DNA of 64,000 nt from B10-G9 sp963712165 (GCA_963712165.1 CAVQGY010000002.1:62001-126000), one strand, 5' to 3'. Counted from the stretch's first letter, positions 29,466 to 38,575 are shown. Numbers and translations are program-made. The notes: a model not told the origin generated them from the letters alone.

Positions 29466-29936
29466 TCAATCCCCCTTGAATTGATCCAGCCAGTAATCCA
29501 CTTCGTCGTCAGATACTTCTGGGGTTTCTCTCTTGTCTGCCCCCTGACCAGAAGGGCTGTTTACTCCGGAGATTAAACCAGCAAACTCGGAAGCTGGCAT
29601 GGTTTTGCTGTGGACACCCCGGGCTTCAGACAGGATTTCCCTGTCCGAACTGACCACGGTCCAGTTCTTGGCCTCATTACCCAATTGGCGCAGGCGGGAG
29701 ACGATGGCCTGGTCCGCGGTAGTGCCCTGGCGGATAAAATGGGCTTTGATAGTCCCGAAGGAGCGGCTGCCTGCCCTTGATGCTGGAGCCTGATCAAAGA
29801 ACACCTCAACCCGGGTCCGCTTTTGGCGCGCAAAATGCTCAAGCAGATTGATCAAAGCCAGCTCATCATCCAGGTCTTTGAGAGTGATTCCAGGTATTTT
29901 CGGTATCAGATTATGTCCATCTACCAGGTAAGGCAT
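29466..29936 (-). CDS. YacP-like NYN domain RNase
   Basis: About 156 residues. PYLVDGHNLIPKIPG gives the first catalytic aspartate; RVEVFFDQAP, IRQGTTADQAIVSRL and NWTVVSSDREILSEA give the other acidic residues of the NYN/PIN fold. YacP-like proteins (Rae1 in Bacillus) cleave mRNA at the ribosome. The ATG at 29936 has GGAG upstream. The C-terminal 35 residues (SPSGQGADKRETPEVSDDEV) are a charged extension. Confidence 0.82.
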   Translation of the reverse strand: MPYLVDGHNLIPKIPGITLKDLDDELALINLLEHFARQKRTRVEVFFDQAPASRAGSRSFGTIKAHFIRQGTTADQAIVSRLRQLGNEAKNWTVVSSDREILSEARGVHSKTMPASEFAGLISGVNSPSGQGADKRETPEVSDDEVDYWLDQFKGD

Positions 29937-30044
29937 GTGTGAGGCTCCAACCGGCCGCCGGATTGAACTCAATAATGTCGTAAGATGTATAATATGCTAT
30001 GATGGAGTACAGTTCAGACCATTATACCAAAGGCAATTCTGACC

Positions 30045-30569
30045 ATGAATCAGGCTAAAAAACTCCTTTTTTATATCGGGTTAAATGTCATCGTCTCAAT
30101 AGCGACCATTCTCGGTGTTTACTATATCTGGCTGAAACCCAAGCTGAATGATGTCCTGCTGGAGTCCGGGAATTCTCCCTCGGAGGTCAGTACTGTCCCG
30201 GGAGAAGAAGGTGGCAGCGAAGGTGGGCAGGGTCTGCTAATCGAGATCGGTGAGGTGGGCGGTGTCGGTAATCTGGCCACAGAATACATCCGCCTGACTC
30301 GCCCGGGCAGCGATCCCGGGGATACAGTTTCTCTCCAGGGCTGGCGCCTGGCGGACGAAGGCAGCCATGATTATGTCATCTTGGAACAATCCGGGCTTCC
30401 GTCGCTGGACCTGCATGGACAAGGGGCGGTCAATATCTACAGCAAGGAAGGCGCATCCACTCCCATCGAGCTCTACCTGGGACTCACAGAACCGATCTGG
30501 GAACCTGGAGAGACCATCAGCCTGATCGACCCCCAAGGGAATGTGCACGATACCTATCAGATCCCCTGA
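30045..30569 (+). CDS. Membrane-anchored lamin-tail-like domain protein
   Basis: 174 residues. One N-terminal membrane segment (about 7-28, FYIGLNVIVSIATILGVYYI), a Gly/Ser/Glu-rich linker, then an Ig-like domain resembling bacterial lamin-tail (LTD) domains: TEYIRLTRPGSDPGDTVSL, GWRLADEGSHDYVI, GETISLIDPQGNVHDTY. LTD domains in bacteria often sit on secreted nucleases or surface proteins. Diverges from the NYN gene; a strong terminator follows. Confidence 0.75.
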   Translation: MNQAKKLLFYIGLNVIVSIATILGVYYIWLKPKLNDVLLESGNSPSEVSTVPGEEGGSEGGQGLLIEIGEVGGVGNLATEYIRLTRPGSDPGDTVSLQGWRLADEGSHDYVILEQSGLPSLDLHGQGAVNIYSKEGASTPIELYLGLTEPIWEPGETISLIDPQGNVHDTYQIP

Positions 30570-30594
30570 GAACTGAACACGGATCTATATGTAG

Positions 30595-30620
30595 GGGCGA
30601 CCCGATGGGTCGCCCTTTTT
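30595..30620 (+). terminator. Rho-independent terminator
   Basis: GGGCGACCC pairs with GGGTCGCCC and is followed by TTTTT. It is 26 bp after the lamin-tail gene. Confidence 0.9.
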
Positions 30621-30720
30621 CTATTTGAAACTTAGTGTGTGATCACCGCGATCTTCTTCCCATCTAGATCGAAAAACTCATATACACCGATGAATTTGAT
30701 TTGAGAATAGAATTTACTTA

Positions 30721-31440
30721 TCCGCCCGCGGCGGTTCGGCTCGGGCTCCGCGGTAGCCAAATCAAGTCCCCGAGGGACTTGATAGGTTCAGCCCACGATT
30801 TTAATCGTCGGGCGAATAGATGATGCCCTCAATATTCATTCGAGAATTGGATATCTTTGCCCAACGGCTGAAGCCGAGGGCTGACGAGGCAAACCGCCCT
30901 GCGGCGGTTCGGCGCTGGTTTCCCGACAGTTGCCTTGATCAAGCTTTGTGAAGTCCCCGCAGGGGGACTTGATAGGTTCAGCCCACGATTTTAATCGTCG
31001 GGCGAATCAGGATGATGCCCTCAATATATTCATTCGAGAATTGGAAATAATCTATGCCCAGCTGCTGATCCTATTTCTCGGCTGAAGCCGAGGGCTGACG
31101 AGGCAAACCGCCCTGCGGCGGTTCGGCATCGGGCTCCCGACGGTTAGCCAAATCAAGTCCCCAAAGGGGGACTTGAAAGGTTCAGCCCACGATTTTAATC
31201 GTCGGGCGAATCAGGATGATGCCCTAATATATTCATTCGAGAATTGGAAATAATCTATGCCCAACGGCTGGTCCCTCACTTATTCTCGGATCCTTCGCAA
31301 AGCCGAGGGCTGACGAGGCAAACCGCCCTGCGGCGGTTCGGCGCTGGTTTCCCGACAGTTGCCTTGATCAAGCTTTGTGAAGTCCCCGCAGGGGGACTTG
31401 ATAGGTCCAGCCCATGATTTTGATCGTCGGGCGGATGAGA
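30721..31440. repeat. Cluster of multi-hairpin repeats (three full copies and a partial)
   Basis: Units of about 180-215 bp begin at about 30721, 30899, 31110 and 31327. Each carries CCGCCCTGCGGCGG, a 20-bp hairpin around AAGTCCCC/GGGGACTT, CCCACGATTTTAATCGTCGG, ATTCATTCGAGAATTG and CGGCTGAAGCCG. The second and fourth units share the spacer GCCTTGATCAAGC. The CGGCTGAAGCCG arm is interrupted by inserts in two copies. Paired substitutions in the AAGTCCCC arms keep the pairing. No protein is encoded. Confidence 0.9.
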
Positions 31441-31473
31441 AGATCAATCCAGATTGAGAAACCACATAAAAAA

Positions 31474-31493
31474 ACTCCCGATTTCTCGGGAGT
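31474..31493 (-). terminator. Terminator of the mevalonate operon
   Basis: ACTCCCGA/TCGGGAGT hairpin with T7 on the minus strand, 24 bp after the DUF35 gene. Confidence 0.9.
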
Positions 31494-31516
31494 CTCTATT
31501 TCAAATCAACCCAATC

Positions 31517-31918
31517 TCAGGCAGCAACCAGGGGACGGAACTTGTAGCCGTACACCAACAATCCCCGCTCATCACCATCGGAGCGCAGCTTGCGGGTGAT
31601 CATCTCTACCGGCATGCCGATTTCCACTTCTTGTTCGCCCAGATCGGTTAGCTGAGCAGTGACCAGCGGTCCTTCATCCAGTTTGACCAGGGCAACCGTA
31701 TAAGGGATGCTCTCCTCAAAACCCTCAGGGGCATTATAGATATTAGTAAAGGAGAAGATCTCCCCCCGACCGCTGAATTCGAACTCTGTTTTGGCTTCAT
31801 CGCCGCATTCCGGGCAGACATCCCTGGGCGGGAAGATCTTTGCCTGGCAGTGCGGGCAGACCTCACCAGTTAAGGCATATCGTTGTTTATTCAAACGCCA
31901 ATGACGCGGTATGTCCAT
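31517..31918 (-). CDS. DUF35 zinc-ribbon/OB-fold protein, HMG-CoA synthase partner
   Basis: 133 residues. Rubredoxin-like zinc ribbon CPHCQAKIFPPRDVCPEC at residues 21-38 followed by an OB-fold (GRGEIFSFTNIYN, YTVALVKLDEGPLVTAQL). In archaea such proteins form a complex with acetoacetyl-CoA thiolase and HMG-CoA synthase and bridge the shared CoA site. It lies 122 bp after the HMG-CoA synthase gene on the same strand. No thiolase gene is next to it, unlike the archaeal arrangement. Confidence 0.88.
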   Translation of the reverse strand: MDIPRHWRLNKQRYALTGEVCPHCQAKIFPPRDVCPECGDEAKTEFEFSGRGEIFSFTNIYNAPEGFEESIPYTVALVKLDEGPLVTAQLTDLGEQEVEIGMPVEMITRKLRSDGDERGLLVYGYKFRPLVAA

Positions 31919-32040
31919 AGGTCCCTAAACTCCCTGAAAAAGCCGTTATTATTCTCAAGTCGGACCCAGTATAACCTTCCGCGACTATCAGGAACTATCA
32001 ATTTTCGGGTCTCTCAGGAGAAGAAATGGCGCCTGTATAC

Positions 32041-33125
32041 CTATTTAAGAGTTATTTTTCCCCTCATGCGGGCATATTGGGCGTAGTCTATTTCAGTCCG
32101 GCGCTGAATATACTCTTCAGTAGACAGGGCCTTGTCCCGCCTCTCCGTGATCCTTTCAGTGACCCGCATGGATATGGCATCCGAACCCGCACCGGATCCA
32201 AAGGAAACCATCAGGATCCACTCACCCGGCTTAGCCTGGTCCAGGACAGCCGAAAGTCCGATCAGGGAAGACCCGGCGTAAACATTGCCGATCCGGGGAG
32301 CGAGCAGGCCTCGTTCCAGCTGGGCAGAGGTGAAACCCAGCTCCTTGGCTGCCCGTTGGGGGAATTTGGTGTTGGGTTGATGGAAAACAACCGCGGTGTA
32401 ATCCTGGGGAGTTTTTCCCTACTTCAACCAATAGCTGGTTAACAGAATTGAAGATATGCTTAAAATAGGCTGGCTGACCGGTGAAACGGCCGCCGTGTTC
32501 AGGGTATTTCTGGTTTTCGCGGCGCCAGAAATCGGGCGTATCGGTCACAAAGGAAAGTGCACCTTCGATCTCGGCCAGGGATTCCTCCGCGGGACCGATC
32601 AAGTAGGCCGCACCGCCCGCAGCAGCGGTGTATTCCAGGGCATCCCCGGGTTTTCCCTGGGCTGTATCCATGCCAACCGCCAGGCCGTAATTGCCCCATT
32701 CCGGAGCCGACCATGGCCATAGCCGCCACAATGGCTTCAGACCCTGCTTTGCAGGCGAATTCAAAGTCTGCCGCCTGGGTGTAGGGGGTGATGCCCAGCG
32801 CTTCGGCGACAATCGTGGAGGTAGGCTTGACAGCATAGGGGTGGGATTCTGATCCCACCCATACAGCCCGGATCTCTCCAGGCTCAACGCCCGCCCGGGC
32901 CAGAGCATTCCGCGAGGCTTCCACCGACATGGTGACGACGTCCTCGTCAATCCCCGCGACTGATTTCTCACTGACCGGTTCCAGTTCCAATCCCCCGTGC
33001 CAGATGCGTGAAATTTCCGTTGCCGGAAGGCGGTAGCGAGGCACATAGGCCCCATAGCCGATGATCCCAACCGGCCGGGTAGGTTTTAATAATCGATTTT
33101 GATCCTTAGTGGTTTCCATAATCAT
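32041..33125 (-). CDS. Archaeal-type hydroxymethylglutaryl-CoA synthase, frame-disrupted
   Basis: About 360 residues in three frames. It condenses acetyl-CoA with acetoacetyl-CoA in the mevalonate pathway. Frame one: VGIIGYGAYVPRYRLPATEI, GSESHPYAVKPTSTIVAEAL and DFEFACKAGSEA with the catalytic cysteine. Frame two: YGLAVGMDTAQGKPGDALEY, TDTPDFWRRENQKYPEHGGR. Frame three: VVFHQPNTKFPQRAAKELGF, IGNVYAGSSLIGLSAVLDQA, VSFGSGAGSDA. Removing one G near 32705 and one A near 32415 restores one frame ending at 32041. Its start overlaps the HMG-CoA reductase stop. Confidence 0.88.
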
Positions 33126-34426
33126 ACCTGCTTCCCTTCTCGCCAGGCATTTAAGATCTCCCTGGCCCGATCGATCCTGATCATATTCTCATCAATAAGG
33201 TGCGCTGCCAATCGTTGGATCTCCTCTCCTGCGGCTCCCGCTGTGACTGCTACCTGGCGGGCATGCAGCCTCATATGACCCCGCTGAATGCCGTCTGTTG
33301 CCAGCGCACGCAACGCGGCCAGATTCTGGGCCAACCCCACAGAGACAATGATCTCCGCCAGCTGGCTGGCGCTTTCCAGGTTCATCAACCCGAGGAGGGC
33401 TTTGACACCAGGATGGACCCTGGTTGCTCCGCCCACGATCCCTACGGCTAGAGGCAATTCAAGCTCTCCTATTAAACTGCCGTCCCGATCCACAGACCAG
33501 GTAGAAAGGGACCGGTAATATCCAAAACGGGCTGCATAGGCGTGGGCGCCCGCTTCCACTGCCCGCCAATCATTCCCGGTCGCCAATAAGACAGCATCAA
33601 TTCCGTTCATGATCCCTTTATTGTGGGTTGCCGCCCGATAAGGATCCGCATCAGCAAAAGCCCAGGCCTCAATGATCCCATCCCGGACTCTCTCACCTGA
33701 ATAATCCCCAAATGCCAAGCTGTCTACTGGTATGGTACACCGCGCAGATGCCAGGCGACGGTCAGCCAGATTGGAAAGGATCCGCAAGTGGACTCTGCCC
33801 CCGGTGAGGTCTTCAATAGCAGGGGCCAGGAACTCGCAGGCAGTATTGACTGCGTTGGCACCCATAGCATCCCGCACATCCAGCAGCAGATGAACGACCA
33901 GGAAAGAGCCAATAGCCGAGTGGATGATCTCCCGCACTTCGAGGTCTACTGGGCCTCCTCCCAGGTCGCGCAGGACCGGGTCCAGGTCTACCAGACTCGC
34001 CAGCAGATCCTCTTTTTTGTCCAGGATCTGGTCCCGGGCGAGAGATAGGTCCTTCAGATCCAGGACCTGGAGCTGCCCTATCATCACTGGTTCCGTGCAG
34101 GAAGCTCTGAACCCTCCCCCTTCCCGGGCAAGCCTGGCCATGAAGGAAGCCCCCGCCACCACGGAAGGTTCTTCCAAAACCATGGGAACAAGGGTGTCCA
34201 CCCCGTTTACCTGAAAGTTTAAAGCAATTCCCAGGGGCAAGCTGAACAGTCCGATCACATTTTCGATCATGTGATCAGCGGTTTCCAGTGAAAGCCCCGC
34301 TCCTGGCAGGATCGCTTCCAGCTCTTTGGGCGTTAGATATCCCCGATCCAGAAGCTCCTGGTGCCTTTTCTCCAGATCCAGATCATAAAATCCTTTTAGG
34401 CGGGAAAGCCGCTCATTTTTCGACAT
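33122..34426 (-). CDS. Hydroxymethylglutaryl-CoA reductase, class II type
   Basis: 434 residues, typical class II length. It reduces HMG-CoA to mevalonate (or runs in reverse). Conserved features: ENVIGLFSLPLGIALNFQVNG, the glutamate region MVLEEPSVVAGAS, RDAMGANAVNTACE, THNKGIMNGIDAVLLATGND, and the C-terminal GHMRLHARQVA with the catalytic histidine. It is the first gene of a minus-strand operon with HMG-CoA synthase (four-base overlap) and DUF35. Mevalonate kinases are not in the window. The histidine kinase gene diverges 123 bp away. Confidence 0.92.
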   Translation of the reverse strand: MSKNERLSRLKGFYDLDLEKRHQELLDRGYLTPKELEAILPGAGLSLETADHMIENVIGLFSLPLGIALNFQVNGVDTLVPMVLEEPSVVAGASFMARLAREGGGFRASCTEPVMIGQLQVLDLKDLSLARDQILDKKEDLLASLVDLDPVLRDLGGGPVDLEVREIIHSAIGSFLVVHLLLDVRDAMGANAVNTACEFLAPAIEDLTGGRVHLRILSNLADRRLASARCTIPVDSLAFGDYSGERVRDGIIEAWAFADADPYRAATHNKGIMNGIDAVLLATGNDWRAVEAGAHAYAARFGYYRSLSTWSVDRDGSLIGELELPLAVGIVGGATRVHPGVKALLGLMNLESASQLAEIIVSVGLAQNLAALRALATDGIQRGHMRLHARQVAVTAGAAGEEIQRLAAHLIDENMIRIDRAREILNAWREGKQV

Positions 34427-34549
34427 AAGATCCTCTGTAATGCTGAGCCAGATGGTCCTGTTCGTTGTCTCAACTCATAAGATAAGACATCCTGACTAGC
34501 AAAAACTATCAAAATAGATACGGATAAGGTAAAATGTCTCTGGATAGCT

Positions 34550-36238
34550 ATGGCCGGAAAAACGAAAAAAGAACTTCAGGATCAAATTGGATCTCTCTAC
34601 CAGGCCAGTAAGGACCTGGTAGGGGATTTTACGCTTGAGACCCTGCTCTCCAGGATTGTCCGTTTAGCACAAGCCCAGGTACAGGCCGAATATGCTGCCC
34701 TGGCCATCCGTAATGAGGATGGGGTGGTTACGAAATTCATCCACTCCGGCATGTCTGAGGAAGAGCTCCACCTCATGCCCCATCCCCCTGTAGGCAAAGG
34801 ACTGCTGGGAGAACTTCAGCACAAACACGCAGTGATCCGCATACCCGAGATCAGCGCTGACCCTCGTTCAGGAGGATTTCCTCCTTTTCATCCGGAAATG
34901 ACGTCAATGCTGGGTGTGCCTATCACCACAGGGGAAACGATCCTCGGTCAGATCTACCTCACAAACAAGATCGATGAGAAGGAATTCAGCCAGGATGACG
35001 AGAGGCTGATGAAAACCCTGGCGGCCTATGCTGCGGTAGCCATCATCAACACACAGCTGTACGAAAATGTCCTGGATAGGGACCAGACCCTTAATCAACA
35101 GAACCAGGATCTTTCACTGATCAATGATCTCGCCCAGGGCATGGCCAGCTCCTGGGATATCAAAGAGATCATGAGCTTGACACTCAAGAATGTTCTCAAT
35201 TACCTTCAAATTGAAACCGGGGAGATCTTCCTCATGGATTCGGGAGGTCAGGACCTGCGCCTGGCATTGCTGCGGGGGGATGATTTTGATGCTTTCTATT
35301 CCCGGACAGTCTTCCGGAAAGGCGATGGCGTTGTGGGCAAGGTGGCAGGCTTGAACAAAGCCCTTGTGGTTTACCACCTGGAATCCGATCCGCGCATCTT
35401 GCGCCGGGAGATCATTGAGGCCGGGTATACCTGTCAGGCTGTGATCCCACTCCAGTCCACCCGGGAAGTTGTGGGCGTGATGACCCTTTCCAGCAAGAGT
35501 GAACGAGTATTTAACGCCCGGGAGCTGGACCTATTAACAACCATCGGTATGTGGGCAGGAACCGCTATCCAGAATGCCCTCCTCCAGCAGCAGGCTAGAC
35601 ATATCGCAGTCCTGGAAGAACGGGAACGCATTGGCATGGACCTGCATGATGGCGTTATCCAATCGCTGTACTCCCTGGGATTGACTTTGGATTATGTCAA
35701 GGAAATCATCCAGGAGGACCCCGAGGAAAGCCTGGAAAAGTTAAAACTGGCCACGGACGGCATCAACAGTACGATCAGTGATATCCGGACTTATATTTCT
35801 GACCTGCGGCCTCGCCAGATGCAGGAGAACCTCAGCTTCACAGAAAATCTGAAGATCCTCCTGGATGAGTTCATCATCAACTCTAAGATCGAGGGTATTT
35901 TTGAAGACAGGTCTGATATCCCGCTGGATCTTGACTATGCTAACACATTGACCCTGTTCAAGATCGCCCAGGAATCTCTCTCCAACACAGCCCGTCATTC
36001 AAAAGCAAAACAGGCGAAGATTTCTCTCTGGAAAGAGGATGGCAAAGTCTATCTGGAGTTGAAGGACGATGGTCTGGGATTTAATGTGGACAAAACTCAG
36101 GCCAATCTTGGCCACGGCCTGGCAAATATGCAGCGCAGGATCCGTAAAGCAGGCGGGGTGATAGAGCTGGATTCAAGTCCGGGCAAAGGCACTCGGGTTC
36201 TGGCCTGGGTCCCAATTGATGAAGAAATCGAAAAGTAA
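34550..36238 (+). CDS. Soluble GAF-GAF sensor histidine kinase (NarL-partner type)
   Basis: 562 residues, no membrane segment. Two GAF domains (about 20-170 and 195-345: VGKGLLGELQHKHAVIRIPE, VFRKGDGVVGKVAGLNKALV) are followed by a HisKA_3 dimerisation domain with phospho-acceptor His366 in ERIGMDLHDGVIQSLYSLGL, and an ATPase domain (HSKAKQAKISLW, LELKDDGLGF, LGHGLANMQRRI). Such kinases sense small ligands or redox state in the cytoplasm and phosphorylate NarL/LuxR-type regulators. No response regulator is adjacent; the partner must lie elsewhere. Confidence 0.9.
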   Translation: MAGKTKKELQDQIGSLYQASKDLVGDFTLETLLSRIVRLAQAQVQAEYAALAIRNEDGVVTKFIHSGMSEEELHLMPHPPVGKGLLGELQHKHAVIRIPEISADPRSGGFPPFHPEMTSMLGVPITTGETILGQIYLTNKIDEKEFSQDDERLMKTLAAYAAVAIINTQLYENVLDRDQTLNQQNQDLSLINDLAQGMASSWDIKEIMSLTLKNVLNYLQIETGEIFLMDSGGQDLRLALLRGDDFDAFYSRTVFRKGDGVVGKVAGLNKALVVYHLESDPRILRREIIEAGYTCQAVIPLQSTREVVGVMTLSSKSERVFNARELDLLTTIGMWAGTAIQNALLQQQARHIAVLEERERIGMDLHDGVIQSLYSLGLTLDYVKEIIQEDPEESLEKLKLATDGINSTISDIRTYISDLRPRQMQENLSFTENLKILLDEFIINSKIEGIFEDRSDIPLDLDYANTLTLFKIAQESLSNTARHSKAKQAKISLWKEDGKVYLELKDDGLGFNVDKTQANLGHGLANMQRRIRKAGGVIELDSSPGKGTRVLAWVPIDEEIEK

Positions 36239-36257
36239 GGGTCACTAAATAATTCAT

Positions 36258-36297
36258 AGTCATTGCGAAGGAGCGCAGCGACCGCGGCAATCCCATC
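36258..36297. repeat. CATTGCGA-type repeat, left copy
   Basis: AGTCATTGCGAAGGAGCGCA followed by GCGACCGCGGCAATCCCATC. It is the inverted partner of the copy at 36664-36720 and belongs to the widespread CATTGCGAGGAGCG family of bacterial interspersed repeats. Confidence 0.85.
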
Positions 36298-36301
36298 TAA
36301 T

Positions 36302-36625
36302 TCAATAATCCTGCCATTTATCAAAGAGGTCATCCCAATCAGGGTTCAAAGATTCAATTAACTGCAGTTTCCGTCTTCGGGAACTTGCTTTGATTTGCTT
36401 TTCTCTGTTAATAGCGGATTTGATAACAGGATATATCTCGAAATATATTAATTTGATTAAGTTATACCGGTAAGAAAACGATCCTCTGATTCCTTGTTTG
36501 TGTTCATATATCCGGCGCAAAAGATCATTTGTGACACCAGTGTATAGGGTCATTTGATTTTTACTCGTATGGATGTAGACATAGTATGATTGTTGATTCA
36601 ACACCTCACCCCCACTTGAGGTCAA
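36302..36625 (-). CDS. GIY-YIG nuclease-like protein, probably element-borne
   Basis: About 100 residues. The motif is complete: YYVYIHTSKNQMTLYTGVTN (the GIY and YIG equivalents), LLRRIYEHKQG with the catalytic arginine, and EIYPVIKSAINREKQIK with the metal-binding glutamate. These short stand-alone GIY-YIG proteins are often found inside CATTGCGA repeats. Here repeats lie within 5 bp on one side and 40 bp on the other in opposite orientation, so it appears to be the protein of a small mobile element. The start is uncertain; a TTG at 36601 is as likely as 36625. Confidence 0.85.
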   Translation of the reverse strand: MTSSGGEVLNQQSYYVYIHTSKNQMTLYTGVTNDLLRRIYEHKQGIRGSFSYRYNLIKLIYFEIYPVIKSAINREKQIKASSRRRKLQLIESLNPDWDDLFDKWQDY

Positions 36626-36663
36626 AGTAATAGGAATAATAGTTCAAGACCCTATGAACATCA

Positions 36664-36720
36664 AATGGGATTGCCGCGCTACCTCTTCGCCTCCTGCTCA
36701 GAGTCCGCTCGCAATGACAG
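36664..36720. repeat. CATTGCGA-type repeat, right inverted copy
   Basis: GGGATTGCCGCGCTACCTCT through to GAGTCCGCTCGCAATGACAG, complementary in order to the copy at 36258-36297. Confidence 0.85.
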
Positions 36721-36790
36721 AGCATTCATTTTTATGCAATCAGTCAATAAATTTGGGGAGAATTACAACTTACGGCTTACGACTTACCAT

Positions 36791-37645
36791 TTACGATTTA
36801 GGCCCACCGCCGGCCAAGGCAGCCAGCAAGATGCTCAGGGTATAGAGAAATAACAGCGGGACCATCACCAGCAGCATGTTGATAGGATCAATGGTCGGTG
36901 TGATCACAGCGGCCAGGATGGCTATAGCCACCACTGCGATGCGCCAGTTCTTGATCAGCGCCCCCGCAGACAGGATCCGCATGGCTGAAAGCAGATAAGC
37001 AAGCAGCGGGAATTCAAAGACCACGCCAAACCAGAACATCAGCCCGGTGGTGAATTTCACGTATGAGGAAGGCCGGATCTGGGTTTCCAATTCGAGGAAA
37101 TTCAGTAAGACTGGCAGTCCAACAGGCAGGATCAGGTAAAATGCAAAGGCCATGCCTCCAAAGAAAAAAATTGTTACTAAAGGGATGGCCAGCAGTCCGA
37201 TCAAACGGGCCCTTCTTGACAGGGCAGGACCCACAAACAGGAATATCTCCAGGATCATATAAGGAAGCGCAGCTGCAAACGCCCCCAGGAGCACAACCCT
37301 CATGCCCACGCTGATCGGTTCGGTGACATCCACTGCAGTCAGCTTGTCCAGTCCATCGATCGGCAGGGAGATGAACTCCAACATTTGTGAGATGAAAGTA
37401 AATGCCACTATTGTGCAGATGATCAACACGATCAAGGACCTCAAAAGGTGTTTTCTCAAAGCACCAATATGCTCCAGGAAACTCGCAGGCTCATCAAAGG
37501 CCAACTGAAGGCTATCAGCTACAGGTGAATCCTCAGGCTCTTCAGCGAAAAACGCCGCTGCCGCTTTGAATGGCCTGAAGAGAACTCCTCCCAACCATCG
37601 AAAAGGAGCACTGATCCACTGCCAGATCTTTCTGAGAGCTTTCAC
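36791..37645 (-). CDS. tatC: Sec-independent protein translocase TatC
   Basis: 284 residues with the six TatC membrane segments: SFLEHIGALRKHLLRSLIVL (the conserved cytoplasmic SFxxHLxELR region), SRRARLIGLLAIPLVTIFFF, and FPLLAYLLSAMRILSAGALI. TatC recognises twin-arginine signals and forms the core of the pore complex. A 65-residue N-terminal extension, amphipathic and rich in Phe/Trp, precedes the conserved part. Start is GTG at 37645. It lies 144 bp downstream of tatA on the same strand. Confidence 0.93.
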   Translation of the reverse strand: MKALRKIWQWISAPFRWLGGVLFRPFKAAAAFFAEEPEDSPVADSLQLAFDEPASFLEHIGALRKHLLRSLIVLIICTIVAFTFISQMLEFISLPIDGLDKLTAVDVTEPISVGMRVVLLGAFAAALPYMILEIFLFVGPALSRRARLIGLLAIPLVTIFFFGGMAFAFYLILPVGLPVLLNFLELETQIRPSSYVKFTTGLMFWFGVVFEFPLLAYLLSAMRILSAGALIKNWRIAVVAIAILAAVITPTIDPINMLLVMVPLLFLYTLSILLAALAGGGPKS

Positions 37646-37789
37646 TTATTCATCAACCTTTCCAATTCAAAACACCCTTACCAGGAGTCTGGCTCAACTC
37701 GCAAAGACGAACTGACCGCCAGAAGGTGAGCGGTCAGGGATATATCCATTAAATAGCCACTCCACGTGAAGGCTGAGTGGGAATTCAGA

Positions 37790-37957
37790 TCAAACTTCTT
37801 CCTCTTCAGAGTCCGCTTCATCCTCCCCCTGGAGGCCCTCTTTGAATGCTTTGATCCCGCTTCCCAATTCACCGCCGATCTTGCTGATCCGGCCTACGCC
37901 AAATACGATCACCACGATCACGAGGACAACTACCAGTTCCCATCCACTAAAACGCAT
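37790..37957 (-). CDS. tatA: Twin-arginine translocase subunit TatA
   Basis: A 55-residue gene. MRFSGWELVVVLVIVVIVFG forms the single membrane helix, followed by the amphipathic helix GRISKIGGELGSGIKAFKEG and an acidic tail DEADSEEEEV. TatA oligomers form the conduit for folded proteins. GGAGGT stands seven bases before ATG. The transmembrane FG motif before the hinge is present. Confidence 0.92.
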   Translation of the reverse strand: MRFSGWELVVVLVIVVIVFGVGRISKIGGELGSGIKAFKEGLQGEDEADSEEEEV

Positions 37958-38026
37958 TAGATACCTCCAGCATATTTTCCAGCATCCTTATTATACCCTG
38001 TAGACAATATGGAAAAGAGCAGAAAA

Positions 38027-38564
38027 TCAACTTGCAGGGAAAAGGGATCGATATATTTCCTTTCCTGTAGGGAACGGTTGGTCTGGTTCATCCAGGTTGA
38101 TGACCCGGTCCACTTCCCAGCGCATGAGAGCCTTGTCCAGCAGCGACGGTCGGATCACCACTATAGCCGCCTTGTACTCTCCAGATGAGACTGACTCGAA
38201 ACCTTTTACCCAACCTTCCCCACGGTCAAATTCCAGGGGTCCCAATTCATCGATCACCAGCAGGTCACAGGGAACCGCATCCATTAAGATCTGATTCCCC
38301 ATCTCCACAGCTTCCAGCAAAAAAGCCCAGCGCTGGGTGGATATGAGAGATCCCTGATCTCTCAACAATTCCGCGAGCCGCACACGTTCACCGCTCCGCA
38401 CATCCTGGAGGTCAATGGCGATTTTTTCTCCCGCGAGGAAAACTCGCTGGGGAGATCACCCCTCCTAATCGAACTCCTTTCTTCCTGGCCTCCTCGATCA
38501 CATCCAGGCAGAGGCGGGTTTTTCCTGATTGGATATCTCCTGTGATCAAAAAGATCAATCCCAC
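38027..38564 (-). CDS. THEP1-type nucleoside-triphosphatase, frame-disrupted
   Basis: About 178 residues across one frame change near 38425-38435 (an extra A in A6). The GTG start at 38564 has AGGAG upstream and gives GLIFLITGDIQSGKTRLCLD, a P-loop, then VIEEARKKGVRLGGVISP. The second frame gives RSGERVRLAELLRD, CDLLVIDELGPLEF (Walker B) and a THEP1-like C terminus. THEP1 proteins hydrolyse NTPs in vitro; the cellular role is open. It starts 11 bases after the ABC ATPase gene and so is the last gene of the importer operon. Confidence 0.8.
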
Positions 38565-38575
38565 AGATCTCACTC

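Noticed and set aside
30721..31440. Possible CRISPR array in the hairpin repeat cluster
   Set aside because: Units are 180-215 bp with several internal palindromes and share even their spacer-like parts.
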